Assembly: GCA_930987725.1 (NCBI GenBank)
Contig: CAKNKY010000005.1
Location: forward strand, 29,188-93,187
Source: an uncultured Anaeromassilibacillus sp.
GTDB lineage: Bacteria > Bacillota > Clostridia > Oscillospirales > Acutalibacteraceae
Direction: 5' to 3'
Length of the DNA stretch: 64,000 bases
In this document: piece after piece, positions 46,390-54,501 of the stretch
Numbering within the stretch: the stretch's first letter is position 1
Layout of the letters: each line of letters begins with the position of its first letter
The notes under the pieces: generated by a model
The model's database searches: none
What the model saw: only the letters and a program-made list of their open reading frames with translations
What the model was told of the DNA's origin: nothing
Made by a program: the position numbers and the translations under genes

Positions 46390-47105
46390 TCGTTTCCTCC
46401 TGTTCCCCGCTCCGCCTCCTGCAGCAGGCGGAGCCGTATTTCATCGAGCGGACGGGCTTCCTCCGGGCGGCCGCTGCAGCGCAGGCCGTTCACACGCTTT
46501 TCCAGGGAAGCGGCACGCCGCAGCAGGTAAGCGCGGCCGGCCTCCCCCTCCCCCGTCACCAGGCCGCGGTAGGGAAACACGGGATCCGCCGCCTGGGTTG
46601 CCGCCGCGTCCGGATCAAACCAGACCAGCATGGCGCTGTAGACGCGATCGTCCTCGCGCACGGCCTCCTCGCGGGACACGGCAAACCCTGCGCGCGGCAG
46701 AAACCGGCGCAGATCCTCCGCCGAGGTCATCGGCTGCAGGATCAGGTGCCGGTCCGGCGTGCGCAGCCACGGCGCTTCCCCGACGATGCGGGCGATGAGC
46801 TCGCCGCCCATGCCAGCGATCACAATGTCGTCGGCCTCCTCCGGACGAATCGCGCGCAGGCCGTCCGACAAGCGGGCGGAGACGAGCGATTCGACGCCGC
46901 AGCGGGCAATCGTCCGGCGGGCGGCGCTCAGCGGGCCTTCCCGCACATCCGCCGCAATGGCGGAGCGCACCGCGCTGCGGCACGCGAGCCAGACGGAAAG
47001 ATGCGCGTGATCTGCGCCGATATCAGCCAACCGGCAGCCGGAGCGCACGAATGAGGCGCAGAGCCCCAGCCGCGGCCCAAGGGAGAACGGTTCCTCCGCA
47101 CGCAT
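46386..47105 (-). CDS. trmK: tRNA (adenine(22)-N1)-methyltransferase
   Basis: Methylates N1 of A22 in tRNA. It has 239 residues. RLADIGADHAHLSVWLA is the SAM loop, and DIVIAGMGGELIARIVGEAP the catalytic region. The C-terminal coiled-coil part is present. The ATG at 47105 follows AAAGGAGG; the frame to 47153 is not used. Coupled with nif3 by ATGA. Confidence 0.94.
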   Translation of the reverse strand: MRAEEPFSLGPRLGLCASFVRSGCRLADIGADHAHLSVWLACRSAVRSAIAADVREGPLSAARRTIARCGVESLVSARLSDGLRAIRPEEADDIVIAGMGGELIARIVGEAPWLRTPDRHLILQPMTSAEDLRRFLPRAGFAVSREEAVREDDRVYSAMLVWFDPDAAATQAADPVFPYRGLVTGEGEAGRAYLLRRAASLEKRVNGLRCSGRPEEARPLDEIRLRLLQEAERGTGGNE

Positions 47106-47232
47106 GGCGTGCCTCCTTTCCTGGTGCCAAAGCGGGAGAAAGCCGCCCGGCACCGGCCGGACGGCTTCCCGATCTGCATTTCGGTGTGCACTGCGCAGTT
47201 TTCCAACGGATACCGCGCGGCGCCGCCGCTTA

Positions 47233-47442
47233 TTACTTGCTGTTCTTTTCGATGTGGTCGTTGAGCTTCTTCAGGAGCTCGTCCACACTCACGCCGTGCA
47301 CCATGCAGGCCTGCTCCAGCGACTCCCCGCGGGAAGCCGGGCAGCCCAGGCAGTGCATGCCCATCTCAAAGAAATAGGGGGCGGTCGTGGAATCAATATT
47401 CAGGATATCGCCGATGAGGGTATCTTTCGTAATAGCAGCCAT
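47233..47442 (-). CDS. DUF1858 redox-disulfide domain protein
   Basis: A 69-residue stand-alone DUF1858 domain. MAAITKDTLIGDILNIDSTT opens it, and the CxxC pair is in MHCLGCPASRGESLEQACMV. In anaerobes such domains occur alone or beside hybrid-cluster proteins and are thought to act in thiol or metal redox. It has its own promoter; the next gene downstream is trmK, 127 bases away, across a GC-rich imperfect hairpin (about 47150-47172). Confidence 0.9.
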   Translation of the reverse strand: MAAITKDTLIGDILNIDSTTAPYFFEMGMHCLGCPASRGESLEQACMVHGVSVDELLKKLNDHIEKNSK

Positions 47443-47492
47443 CAGATGGGTACCTCCAGTATTTTCGCCTTTTCAGGCAGTTTCTTTTCCCC

Positions 47493-47521
47493 ATTATAAT
47501 ACCCAAATCGCGTTTTTGCAA
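47493..47521 (-). promoter_or_regulatory. Sigma-A promoter of the DUF1858 gene
   Basis: Minus-strand TTGCAA (47516-47521), 17-base spacer, perfect TATAAT (47493-47498). Confidence 0.82.
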
Positions 47522-47540
47522 TACCGGCGCATCGCAAAAC

Positions 47541-47576
47541 GCGAAAACGCCCGCGCGGAGCTTTTCCGCGCGGGCG
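47541..47576 (-). terminator. Rho-independent terminator after the zinc-ribbon gene
   Basis: An 11-bp all-GC stem (47548-47558 with 47566-47576), followed on the minus strand by TTTTCGCGTTTTG. Confidence 0.72.
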
Positions 47577-47599
47577 CAGATGTGACAGAACTGTGTTTG

Positions 47600-47878
47600 T
47601 TACGCTTCGCCGCGCATCTTGGCAAAGCACTCGCTGCAATACACCGGGCGATCCTCACGCGGCTTGAAGGGAACCCTGGCCTCCCTGCCGCAGGACGCGC
47701 ACACGGCAGTATACATTTCACGCTCCCCCTTGGCGGCGTTCTTACGGGCGTCGCGGCAGGCTTTGCAGCGCTGAGGCTCGTTTACAAAGCCCTTGGAAGC
47801 GTAGAATTCCTGTTCTCCTGCGGTAAACACAAATTCCTTGCCGCATTCCTTGCAGATGAGAGTCTTGTCCTCGTACAT
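47600..47878 (-). CDS. Double zinc-ribbon protein
   Basis: A 92-residue protein with two zinc ribbons: CKECGKEF...RCKACRDAR in the first half and CASCGREA...YCSECFAKM in the second. Between them is a basic helix (ARKNAAKGERE). This layout matches a small clostridial zinc-ribbon family (pfam13451 type) with no known function; nucleic-acid binding is plausible. AGGT precedes the ATG. It lies behind a tRNA-like sequence downstream of the sigH-like gene. Confidence 0.88.
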   Translation of the reverse strand: MYEDKTLICKECGKEFVFTAGEQEFYASKGFVNEPQRCKACRDARKNAAKGEREMYTAVCASCGREARVPFKPREDRPVYCSECFAKMRGEA

Positions 47879-47910
47879 TGATCTTACCTCATTTCCTCAT
47901 TTAGATATTT

Positions 47911-47977
47911 GCCCGTAGACGGATTCACACCGCCGCCTTTGAAAAAACAACGCTCTATTTGTTAAGCTACCAGGGCA
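47911..47977 (-). ncRNA. tRNA-like sequence or decayed tRNA
   Basis: Read on the minus strand, 67 bases look like a shrunken tRNA. The ends pair for five bases (TGCCC with GGGCA). A D-arm-like element reads TAGCTTAACAAATAGAGC, and a T-arm-like element has the 5-bp stem GGCGG/CCGTC around TGTGAAT. In place of a normal anticodon arm there is only TTG-T6-CAA. No CCA is encoded. It fills the 104-base gap between the sigH-like gene and the zinc-ribbon gene. It could be a pseudo-tRNA or a structured RNA leader of the zinc-ribbon gene. Confidence 0.4.
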
Positions 47978-47982
47978 TATGT

Positions 47983-48579
47983 TCATTCCTGCAGTTCCGC
48001 TTTCAGCTTGGCGCGCGCCCGCTGAAGCGCATTGTCCACGGCTTTTTCCGTGAGGCCGAGCGACTTTGCAATCTGTGCGTAGCTCAGCCCGCGCAGATAG
48101 AGCAAAAGCACCTGCTTTTCGCGCCGGGAAAGCGCGGAGGCAATGCGGCGCACCAGCGCTTCATAGGCCTCGGTTCTCACAGCCATCTCCTCCGGATTTC
48201 CGCCGGCGGGAGCATGAAAGCTCTCCGCGGCCTCCCCGGCGTTCAGCGAGACCGGCTGCCCGCCGCCTCCCGCCTGGCGCACGGCCTGCCGCAGGGACGT
48301 GATCATCCTGTTGCGCACACAGACGTCCGCATATGTGCCGAAGGAGGCCTTGCCCCCCACGCGGAACCGCCGCGCGGCGGAGAGCAGGCCCAGCAGGCCC
48401 TCCTGCTCCAGATCCTCTGCGTCAAGCACATCGCCGGCAAAACGCGCCGCACGGCTTCGCACCAGAGGAAGATACCGCTCCGCCAGCTCCCAGAACGCCT
48501 GCGGATCTCCCGCCTGCACGCGCCTGCACAGCTCGCCGTCCGTGGATATCGCCCCGCCGTCGTTCCTGCTCAGATCCAT
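47983..48579 (-). CDS. sigH: Sigma-70 family RNA polymerase sigma factor, SigH-like
   Basis: A 198-residue sigma factor. Region 2 includes DAEDLEQEGLLGLLSAARRF and the core-binding helix; region 4 is LSRREKQVLLLYLRGLSYAQ with a helix-turn-helix after it. Size and wording fit the stationary-phase/sporulation factor sigma-H, and spo0A occurs in the same window. The ATG at 48579 follows AAGTGGGG; the frame to 48756 is an upstream artefact. Calling it SigH rather than another ECF-like factor rests on similarity of regions 2 and 4. Confidence 0.82.
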   Translation of the reverse strand: MDLSRNDGGAISTDGELCRRVQAGDPQAFWELAERYLPLVRSRAARFAGDVLDAEDLEQEGLLGLLSAARRFRVGGKASFGTYADVCVRNRMITSLRQAVRQAGGGGQPVSLNAGEAAESFHAPAGGNPEEMAVRTEAYEALVRRIASALSRREKQVLLLYLRGLSYAQIAKSLGLTEKAVDNALQRARAKLKAELQE

Positions 48580-48642
48580 CCCCACTTTCCCGAGACAGCG
48601 CCTTTTCCCAGACGCGCACACTACAGCCTGAAAACTGTCTCT

Positions 48643-48671
48643 ATCATACAGCGTTTTGCTGAAAAAATCAA
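48643..48671 (-). promoter_or_regulatory. Sigma-A promoter of the sigH-like gene
   Basis: Minus-strand TTGATT (48666-48671), 17-base spacer, TATGAT (48643-48648). Confidence 0.8.
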
Positions 48672-48783
48672 CTAATTTATAAAAAAATATGCAATCTATG
48701 GACAAGTTTTCGGGGAAAAGCGCGTGCAGGAAAAAACACACGGGCGAAAACGACACTGTTTGGCTTTTCTTTTCCCTTGGGAA

Positions 48784-48812
48784 TTGTTTTTCCCTGCGGA
48801 GAGGCCTATAAT
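48784..48812 (+). promoter_or_regulatory. Sigma-A promoter of the comM/yifB gene
   Basis: TTGTTT (48784-48789), 17-base spacer, perfect TATAAT (48807-48812), about 55 bases before the TTG start. Confidence 0.82.
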
Positions 48813-48866
48813 AAAAACAATACAGTACCGGCCCGCGCCGCGGGTTTGGAAAACGGGGGTGGAACG

Positions 48867-50399
48867 TTGGTTTCCAAAATACACAGCATGGGTCTGTTTG
48901 GGCTGGACGCCTTCCCGGTGGAGATCGAAGCGGATTTAAGCGTGGGCATTCCCTCTTTTGAGGTCGTGGGCCTGCCGGACGCCTCCGTGAGGGAATCCCG
49001 GGACCGCATCCGCTCCTCCTTCAAAAATTCGGACTATGAATTCCCGCTCGCGCGTATCACCGTGAACATGGCGCCCGCCGACAAGAAAAAGGAAGGTTCT
49101 CTCTATGATCTGCCGCTTTGCGTGGCGCTGCTGACGGCTTCCGGTCAGCTCAGGGAGCCGGACCCCGGCTTTCTCTTCCTGGGGGAACTCTCGCTTTCGG
49201 GGGACGTGCGGCCTGTGCGCGGCGTGCTTCCCATGGTGCTCAAGGCGAGGGAGGACGGCTTCCGCGCCGCCTTCGTGCCGGCGGACAACGCGCGGGAGGG
49301 CGCGGTGGTGAGCGGGATCGACGTGTTCCCCGTGCACAGCGTGCGGGAGCTGACCGGCCATCTCACCGGGGCAAAACCGCTCTCCCCCGCCAGGCCTAAC
49401 TTTTCCGACGACCCGCCGGCCGTGCCGCTTCCCGATTTTTCGGATGTGCGCGGCCAGGAGGAAGCAAAACGCGCGCTGGAGATCGCCGCGGCGGGCGGCC
49501 ACAACGTGATGCTGATCGGCAGCCCCGGCGCCGGGAAGAGCATGCTTGCCAAGCGCCTGCCCTCCATCCTGCCGGACATGAGCTTTGAAGAGATGGTGGA
49601 GACGACGAAGATCCACTCCGTCGCAGGCACGCTGGCGCCCGGCGCCTCACTCGTGCGGCAGAGGCCGTTCCGCGCGCCGCACCACACCATCTCGCCCGCG
49701 GGCCTTTCCGGCGGCGGGACGATCCCGCGCCCGGGCGAGCTCTCGCTCGCGCACAACGGCGTCCTCTTTCTGGACGAGCTTCCCGAATTCGGGCGATCCG
49801 CCATGGAGGTGCTGCGCCAGCCGATCGAGGACGGCGTTGTCACCATCTCCCGCGTGAGCGGTTCCATCACATATCCCTGCTCCGTCATGCTGGTGGCGGC
49901 GATGAACCCCTGCCCCTGCGGATATTTCGGCCACCCCACGCGCGCGTGCACCTGTTCCGCGACGGCGGTGGCGCGATATCTCTCCCGCGTGAGCGGGCCG
50001 CTGCTTGACCGGCTGGACATCCACGTGGAGGTGCCGCCGGTGGAATTTGACAAGCTTGCCTCGGAGGAAAAAGCGGAACCCTCCTCCGAAATCAAAAAAC
50101 GCGTCAACAGTGCGCGGGAGCGTCAGCGCCTGCGCTTTGCCGGCACGCCGATCCACTGCAACGCGAACATGACGCCGCACATGCTCACGGAGCTGTGCCG
50201 CCTTTCGCCCGGCGCACGGAACATGCTGCGCCTTGCCTTTGACAGGCTCGGCCTCTCGGCACGAGCTTACGACCGCGTGCTGAAGGTGGCGCGCACGATA
50301 GCGGACCTCGCCGGATCCGACGACATTCTGCCGGAGCACGCCGCCGAGGCGGTCCAGTACAGAAGTCTGGACCGGAAATACTGGTCGCGTGAGCTCTGA
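48867..50399 (+). CDS. comM: YifB/ComM family Mg-chelatase-like AAA+ ATPase
   Basis: A 510-residue AAA+ protein; ComM is a hexameric helicase aiding branch migration during natural transformation. It has an N-terminal LonC-like domain (FEVVGLPDASVRESRDRI), then AAA with GSPGAGKSMLAKRLP (Walker A), LFLDELPEF (Walker B), and a Mg-chelatase C-terminal part (AMNPCPCGYFGHPTR). The start is a TTG at 48867 behind GGGGGTGG. Whether this strain is competent is not shown. Confidence 0.94.
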   Translation: MVSKIHSMGLFGLDAFPVEIEADLSVGIPSFEVVGLPDASVRESRDRIRSSFKNSDYEFPLARITVNMAPADKKKEGSLYDLPLCVALLTASGQLREPDPGFLFLGELSLSGDVRPVRGVLPMVLKAREDGFRAAFVPADNAREGAVVSGIDVFPVHSVRELTGHLTGAKPLSPARPNFSDDPPAVPLPDFSDVRGQEEAKRALEIAAAGGHNVMLIGSPGAGKSMLAKRLPSILPDMSFEEMVETTKIHSVAGTLAPGASLVRQRPFRAPHHTISPAGLSGGGTIPRPGELSLAHNGVLFLDELPEFGRSAMEVLRQPIEDGVVTISRVSGSITYPCSVMLVAAMNPCPCGYFGHPTRACTCSATAVARYLSRVSGPLLDRLDIHVEVPPVEFDKLASEEKAEPSSEIKKRVNSARERQRLRFAGTPIHCNANMTPHMLTELCRLSPGARNMLRLAFDRLGLSARAYDRVLKVARTIADLAGSDDILPEHAAEAVQYRSLDRKYWSREL

Positions 50400-50485
50400 A
50401 CAGAAACCGGCCCCTCCCTTTTTCCGTCATGGCGCGGCGGACGCCCGCATATAGATGAACGGAAGAAAAAAGGGAGGGCTGTATA

Positions 50486-51445
50486 ATGAACCATTACTAC
50501 CCGGAGGGTTGGAAACTCGACACACCGGAAAATCGGGCTGCCATGCAGACGCCCGCCGCCTTGCAGGCCGCATGGGGAGAAGGACGCATTCTGGAAGCGC
50601 GCGCCATGCTGTGTGACAGCGGACACAACCTGATTATCGATCTGGGATGCATGAAAGGGCTGATCCCGCGCGAGGAGGGTGCCGTGGGTATCCGGGAAGG
50701 GACGGCCCGCGATATTGCGATCCTCTCCCGCGTAAACAGACCCGTGTGCTTCCTGGTGCAGGGCTTTTTCAAGGATGAAAACGGGGCCACCACGGCCCTG
50801 CTCTCCCGCCGTGCGGCGCAGGAGGAATGCAGGCGCGCCTTTCTAAGCCGCCTGACGCCCGGGGATGTGATCCCGGCGCGCGTCACGCATCTGGAGCCGT
50901 TCGGCGCGTTTGCGGATGTGGGCTGCGGCGTGGTGGCGCTGCTGCCGATCGACGCCATCTCCGTTTCGCGCATCGATCACCCGCGGGAGCGGTTCGCCCC
51001 CGGCATGGATATCCGCACAGTGGTACGCGCCGTGGAAGGGACGCGCATCACGCTCTCGCACAAGGAGCTGCTCGGCACGTGGGCGGAAAATGCCGCCCAG
51101 TTCCACGCCGGGGAAACGGTGGGCGGCATCGTGCGCAGCGTGGAGCCATACGGCGTGTTTGTGGAGCTGGCGCCGAACCTGGCCGGTCTGGCGGAGAGCC
51201 ATGAGGGCGCGCAGGCCGGCATGCAGGCGAGCGTGTTCATCAAGAGCATTCTGCCGGCGCGCATGAAAATCAAACTCATCCTGATCGACAGCTTCCGTGC
51301 ACCCGCGGATCCTCCCACCCCGCGCTATTATTTCCGCGGCAGCCACATGGATCGCTTCGTCTATTCCCCGCCGGAATGCGGCAAGCTGGTCGTCACGGAT
51401 TTCACCGTGCCACCGCACCGCCCACGCAAGCAGGCGGAACCATAA
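50486..51445 (+). CDS. S1 RNA-binding domain protein
   Basis: A 319-residue protein with two or three S1-type OB folds: a degenerate first one (residues 35-110), a clear second (ARVTHLEPFGAFADVGCGVV) and third (GIVRSVEPYGVFVELAPNLA). It resembles short S1-like proteins of Firmicutes, not the six-domain ribosomal S1. The opening MNHYYPEGWKLDTPENRAAM is characteristic of a clostridial group. Likely RNA binding or translation-linked; role not established. GGAGGG precedes the start. Ends before a strong terminator. Confidence 0.87.
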   Translation: MNHYYPEGWKLDTPENRAAMQTPAALQAAWGEGRILEARAMLCDSGHNLIIDLGCMKGLIPREEGAVGIREGTARDIAILSRVNRPVCFLVQGFFKDENGATTALLSRRAAQEECRRAFLSRLTPGDVIPARVTHLEPFGAFADVGCGVVALLPIDAISVSRIDHPRERFAPGMDIRTVVRAVEGTRITLSHKELLGTWAENAAQFHAGETVGGIVRSVEPYGVFVELAPNLAGLAESHEGAQAGMQASVFIKSILPARMKIKLILIDSFRAPADPPTPRYYFRGSHMDRFVYSPPECGKLVVTDFTVPPHRPRKQAEP

Positions 51446-51447
51446 GA

Positions 51448-51500
51448 AACGGAAGGCCCCGCGCCCCGGCTTTTCAGCCGAAGGCGCGGGGCCTTCCGTT
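51448..51500. terminator. Strong hairpin terminator between convergent genes
   Basis: An 18-bp stem (51448-51465 with 51483-51500), very GC-rich, just after the S1-domain gene and before the end of the minus-strand unknown gene. T-runs on both sides are short. Confidence 0.75.
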
Positions 51501-51518
51501 TGATTATGGTAAGACACA

Positions 51519-52178
51519 TCAACCGTTTTTCGGCGCATGCCCGGCCTGCTCCAGCTTGCGGATCTGCGCGTCCAGCAGATCACGGAACAGGCTGTTCACG
51601 CGCGGGCACCCGGCCGCATCCCGATAGGAAACGGGGGCATGCCACACATTCTTCCGCTGCCCGCGCAGGAAGCGCAGCGCCTCCTCACGGCCTGAAAGGC
51701 GTTCCACCACCTCGGAAGCCTTGATGAAATTCATCGCATTGTACGGCTCCATGGCGCAGGCCGCCATGCTGTGGGAATATGCGTCGCTCAGCCTGCCGAG
51801 GATCAGCTCGCTCTGCGCCATATCGCGCAGGAGATCGGCCCGCACGGCCGATCTCCAGTCCACGGGAATGCCGTCCTGCTCCGCCTGCCCGTCAGGGAGC
51901 GCAGCCCAGGGCGGGCCCTGCAGATAGCGGGCGGCGAGATCGATCGCTTCGGCCCTGTGCCCGCTGCCGAGCCAGGCGCAGGCCTTTGCCGAGAGATACA
52001 ACTCCTGCGGGCTTTCGGGCGGCGCACAGAGGGCAAGCACACGCTCAAGCGCAGCGGTTCGCCCCGCCATGGTGCGGAGAAGCGCGTCTGCCTCAGCCTT
52101 TCTGGCAGCGTCACAGGGGATTTCCGCGCCAAGCGCCGCAAACAGGGCGGCGGCGAGCGCCGGATCGCGGCCCGCCAT
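51519..52178 (-). CDS. Uncharacterised helical protein downstream of mcsB
   Basis: A 219-residue, Ala/Leu-rich, almost wholly helical protein with no signal or membrane segment. Helix pairs such as ELYLSAKACAWLGSGHRAEA and LGRLSDAYSHSMAACAMEPY look like TPR or SEL1-type repeats, so a protein-binding role is plausible. Its ATG overlaps the mcsB stop region (TGAATG, behind AAGGAGG), so it is translated with mcsB. I do not recognise a family. Confidence 0.72.
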   Translation of the reverse strand: MAGRDPALAAALFAALGAEIPCDAARKAEADALLRTMAGRTAALERVLALCAPPESPQELYLSAKACAWLGSGHRAEAIDLAARYLQGPPWAALPDGQAEQDGIPVDWRSAVRADLLRDMAQSELILGRLSDAYSHSMAACAMEPYNAMNFIKASEVVERLSGREEALRFLRGQRKNVWHAPVSYRDAAGCPRVNSLFRDLLDAQIRKLEQAGHAPKNG

Positions 52179-53228
52179 TCAGCCTTCCTCCTTCCGCATC
52201 GCCAGAACGCTGCGCGCAAGGCTTGCCCTCGCGATGTCGCGCTCCGCGGCGGAAAGAGCCTTGCCCGCGCCAAGCATAAGCGTGGCAGGCTGCGCCCCGG
52301 CCATCAATGCGGCCATGCCGTCGAGCCTGATCCCCTCGAAGAGCTGCTGCGATACGCCGAGCCGCACCTGCGAAAAGCAGGACATGAACTCGGGAAGCGG
52401 CAGGATACGCGCATTCTGCAGCACGCCAAGCGCGCGGAAGATACGGTCCTGCATTTCCACCGTGCCGCACAGAGCCGAGCGGGCGGACCGCTCCTGCGTG
52501 ACCACCTGGTAGGCCATGCTTTTCAGATTGAACACGGCTTCCTGCTCCGAAATGCCGAGCGTCACCTGGTTGGAGAGGCGGTAGAGCTCCGCCTGCGGCT
52601 CTGCGCCAAGCCCTTCCCGCAGACGAAGGCCCAGCTTGGAAAGCCCTGCCGCCACGCGCGGCAGTGAGCCGGCGCGGGCAAGGGCCGGCAGGTGCAGCGT
52701 GAGCTCGGCGTGCATGCCGGTGCCGAGGTCGGCCGGGTCTTCCGTGAGATACCCGAACTCCTCATCAAAGGCAAAGTCGAGCGCACGGCTCAACACGCTC
52801 TCGAGCGTGTCCACGGCGCTGTAGGCGCCGTCCAGGTCGAGGCCGGGGCGCATGGCGGCCAGCAGCAAATGATCGCCGCCGTTGACGGAGACGGAAAGGC
52901 TCTCATCCTCCGTGCAGAGCAGAGCGCGTCCCTCCCGTCTGGCAATAAAATCGGGCGTGACAAGGCCGCGCTCCGCCAGGGAAACCAGCTCCGTCTTGCT
53001 CAACTCCTCCAGCAGGCGGCAGGAAAACCGGCCGGCAATGGCAAGGCGGCTGCTCTGAGCCGCTTCCAGCACGGTGCGCAGAACCGTCTTGCGGTCAGAT
53101 GCGCGCATTTTCCAGGCAAACGGGAAACCGGCCAGATTGCGCGCGATGCACACACGTGTGGAGACGATGACATCGGAATCATCGCCGGCATAGTCAAACC
53201 ATTTTTTCGTCTCATGCATCGTGTCCAT
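52179..53228 (-). CDS. mcsB: Protein arginine kinase McsB
   Basis: Phosphorylates arginines on proteins, marking them for ClpCP degradation. It has 349 residues of the phosphagen-kinase catalytic fold. The N-terminal motif reads STRVCIARNLAGFPF, where most relatives have STRVRIARN, so a Cys replaces one Arg. Later parts (LCTEDESLSVSVNGGDHL, the nucleotide-site EDHL equivalent) are shifted but recognisable. The ATG at 53228 overlaps mcsA by 17 bases; the ATG at 53219 is an alternative. Neither ctsR nor clpC is adjacent. Confidence 0.92.
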   Translation of the reverse strand: MDTMHETKKWFDYAGDDSDVIVSTRVCIARNLAGFPFAWKMRASDRKTVLRTVLEAAQSSRLAIAGRFSCRLLEELSKTELVSLAERGLVTPDFIARREGRALLCTEDESLSVSVNGGDHLLLAAMRPGLDLDGAYSAVDTLESVLSRALDFAFDEEFGYLTEDPADLGTGMHAELTLHLPALARAGSLPRVAAGLSKLGLRLREGLGAEPQAELYRLSNQVTLGISEQEAVFNLKSMAYQVVTQERSARSALCGTVEMQDRIFRALGVLQNARILPLPEFMSCFSQVRLGVSQQLFEGIRLDGMAALMAGAQPATLMLGAGKALSAAERDIARASLARSVLAMRKEEG

Positions 53229-53694
53229 CGTGTTCCGCCTCCAACGCTCTGATTTCATCCCGCAGCACGGCGGCATCCTCGTATTTCTCCGCTTCCACCG
53301 CTTCCTTGAGCTGGCGGCGCTTCACGAGCAGCAGGCCCTTCTCCGCAGGCGCCTGCGGAAGATTCCCGCCCGGCTTCTTGCCGCGGTGACGCACACTGCC
53401 GTGAATGCGCTGCACCACGGGCAGCAGCCGATCATAAAAGGTGTGGTAGCACTCCGGGCAGCCGGCGTGGCCGCTGCGCACAATGTCCTCCCAGGAGGCG
53501 CCGCAGACGCAGCGCTCTTCCTCCTCCGCGCGGAATCCCAGCACGCCCAGGCCGCGCCCGAGCTCGGCAAACAGATTGCCGTAGCCCAGCCTTCGCGCGC
53601 ACTCTGCGCAGAGGGAAAATTCGGAGAGTTCTCCATTCGTTATGGTCTTCACATGTGTAACGGCGGGGCGCTTGCCGCAAGCCTGACACATCAT
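53212..53694 (-). CDS. mcsA: McsA, zinc-binding activator of McsB
   Basis: A 160-residue protein with paired CxxC zinc sites (CQACGKRPAV, LCAECARRL; CVCGASWEDI, CPECYHTFYD) and a C-terminal UvrB/C-like UVR helix pair (LKEAVEAEKYEDAAVLRDEI). It activates the McsB kinase. The start is the ATG at 53694 (MMCQACG) behind AAGGAGG; the frame to 53745 is not used. Normally the second gene of ctsR-mcsA-mcsB-clpC; here it is first. Confidence 0.93.
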   Translation of the reverse strand: MMCQACGKRPAVTHVKTITNGELSEFSLCAECARRLGYGNLFAELGRGLGVLGFRAEEEERCVCGASWEDIVRSGHAGCPECYHTFYDRLLPVVQRIHGSVRHRGKKPGGNLPQAPAEKGLLLVKRRQLKEAVEAEKYEDAAVLRDEIRALEAEHDGHDA

Positions 53695-53828
53695 ATCAAT
53701 CTGTTCCTCCTTCCGCACCCCCGCGAGGGCGCGCGGTTTTTTCACAATCCGCCTTCCAAAAAGAAGTCACACATTTTTCTCCCCTGAAATACTATATACC
53801 ATACCAAACATCAAGGAGGTTCTCTTCT

Positions 53829-54023
53829 ATGTACAACAACTGTTTTGGGAACGGCGGCTCCTGGATTCTGTTGGTCCTCATCATCCTGCTCTGCGGCGGC
53901 TGCGGCGGCGGCGGAAACTGCGGCTGCACGTGCTGCTGCGGAAACAACAGCTGCGGCAGCAATGGCAGCTGCAACTGCAACTGCGGCTGCAGCAACAACT
54001 GCAGCTGCGACTGCAGCTGCTGA
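53829..54023 (+). CDS. Very small Cys/Gly/Asn/Ser-rich membrane-anchored peptide
   Basis: A 64-residue protein: MYNNCFGNGGSWILLVLIIL opens it, including a single membrane segment (about residues 11-22), then a tail of C, G, N and S only (18 cysteines in the whole protein). AAGGAGG lies 10 bases before the ATG, and a strong terminator follows, so it is very likely a real gene. The layout recalls YjcZ-type sporulation peptides and high-cysteine peptides in clostridia. Coat or envelope role is inference. Confidence 0.85.
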   Translation: MYNNCFGNGGSWILLVLIILLCGGCGGGGNCGCTCCCGNNSCGSNGSCNCNCGCSNNCSCDCSC

Positions 54024-54084
54024 GCCAACCCCTTCGCACCGGACGGGGCGGCGGCGTAACGGCCGCCGCCTGCCGGAAGTAAGA

Positions 54085-54136
54085 AACAGGGACTGCTGCG
54101 GAACAATTGTTTTGCAGCAGTCCCTGTTCGTTTTTT
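54085..54136 (+). terminator. Rho-independent terminator of the Cys-rich peptide gene
   Basis: A perfect 15-bp stem (54085-54099 with 54114-54128), 14-base loop, then CGTTTTTT. Confidence 0.9.
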
Positions 54137-54149
54137 GCACAAAGCGGCG

Positions 54150-54404
54150 TCAGCGATTGGCGGCCAGCGCCTCGCGCAGCGCGTGGGAGAGCTGATCCGG
54201 GCAGGAGGTCGGCTTAAAGCCGCAGGTGATCCCCTCGCAGCGGCGGATCACATCCTCGGCTTTCATGCCGGCCACAAGAGCCGAAATTCCTTTTGTATTC
54301 CCATTGCAGCCGCCCACAAAACGGACGGAGCGGATCACGTCCCCGTCCAGATCGATCAGGATCTGGCGGGAGCAGGTCCCCTTTGTCTGATATGTATACT
54401 GCAT
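54150..54404 (-). CDS. TSCPD domain protein (TIGR03905 type)
   Basis: An 84-residue protein carrying the name-giving motif TSCPDQLSHAL, with a VGGCNGNTKGISAL segment and a GITCGFKPTSC stretch before it. The domain also forms the C-terminus of some B12-dependent ribonucleotide reductases; stand-alone copies have no assigned function. The four conserved cysteines suggest metal or redox binding. The ATG at 54404 follows GGAGGTG. It has its own promoter. Confidence 0.88.
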   Translation of the reverse strand: MQYTYQTKGTCSRQILIDLDGDVIRSVRFVGGCNGNTKGISALVAGMKAEDVIRRCEGITCGFKPTSCPDQLSHALREALAANR

Positions 54405-54452
54405 TCTTCTCACCTCCAGGAAAAACGCCTGCCAATCGGACAAGCTTTTTTT

Positions 54453-54481
54453 ATTATACAACGTTTTGCACACATTGGCAA
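54453..54481 (-). promoter_or_regulatory. Sigma-A promoter of the TSCPD gene
   Basis: Minus-strand TTGCCA (54476-54481), 17-base spacer, perfect TATAAT (54453-54458). Confidence 0.85.
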
Positions 54482-54501
54482 ATGCTTTTCCGGCCGGCAT
54501 G

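Noticed and set aside
53765..53810. Sporulation sigma (E/K/G) promoter before the Cys-rich peptide gene
   Set aside because: CATACC-like bases are present but no matching -35 element at the right distance could be found by eye.
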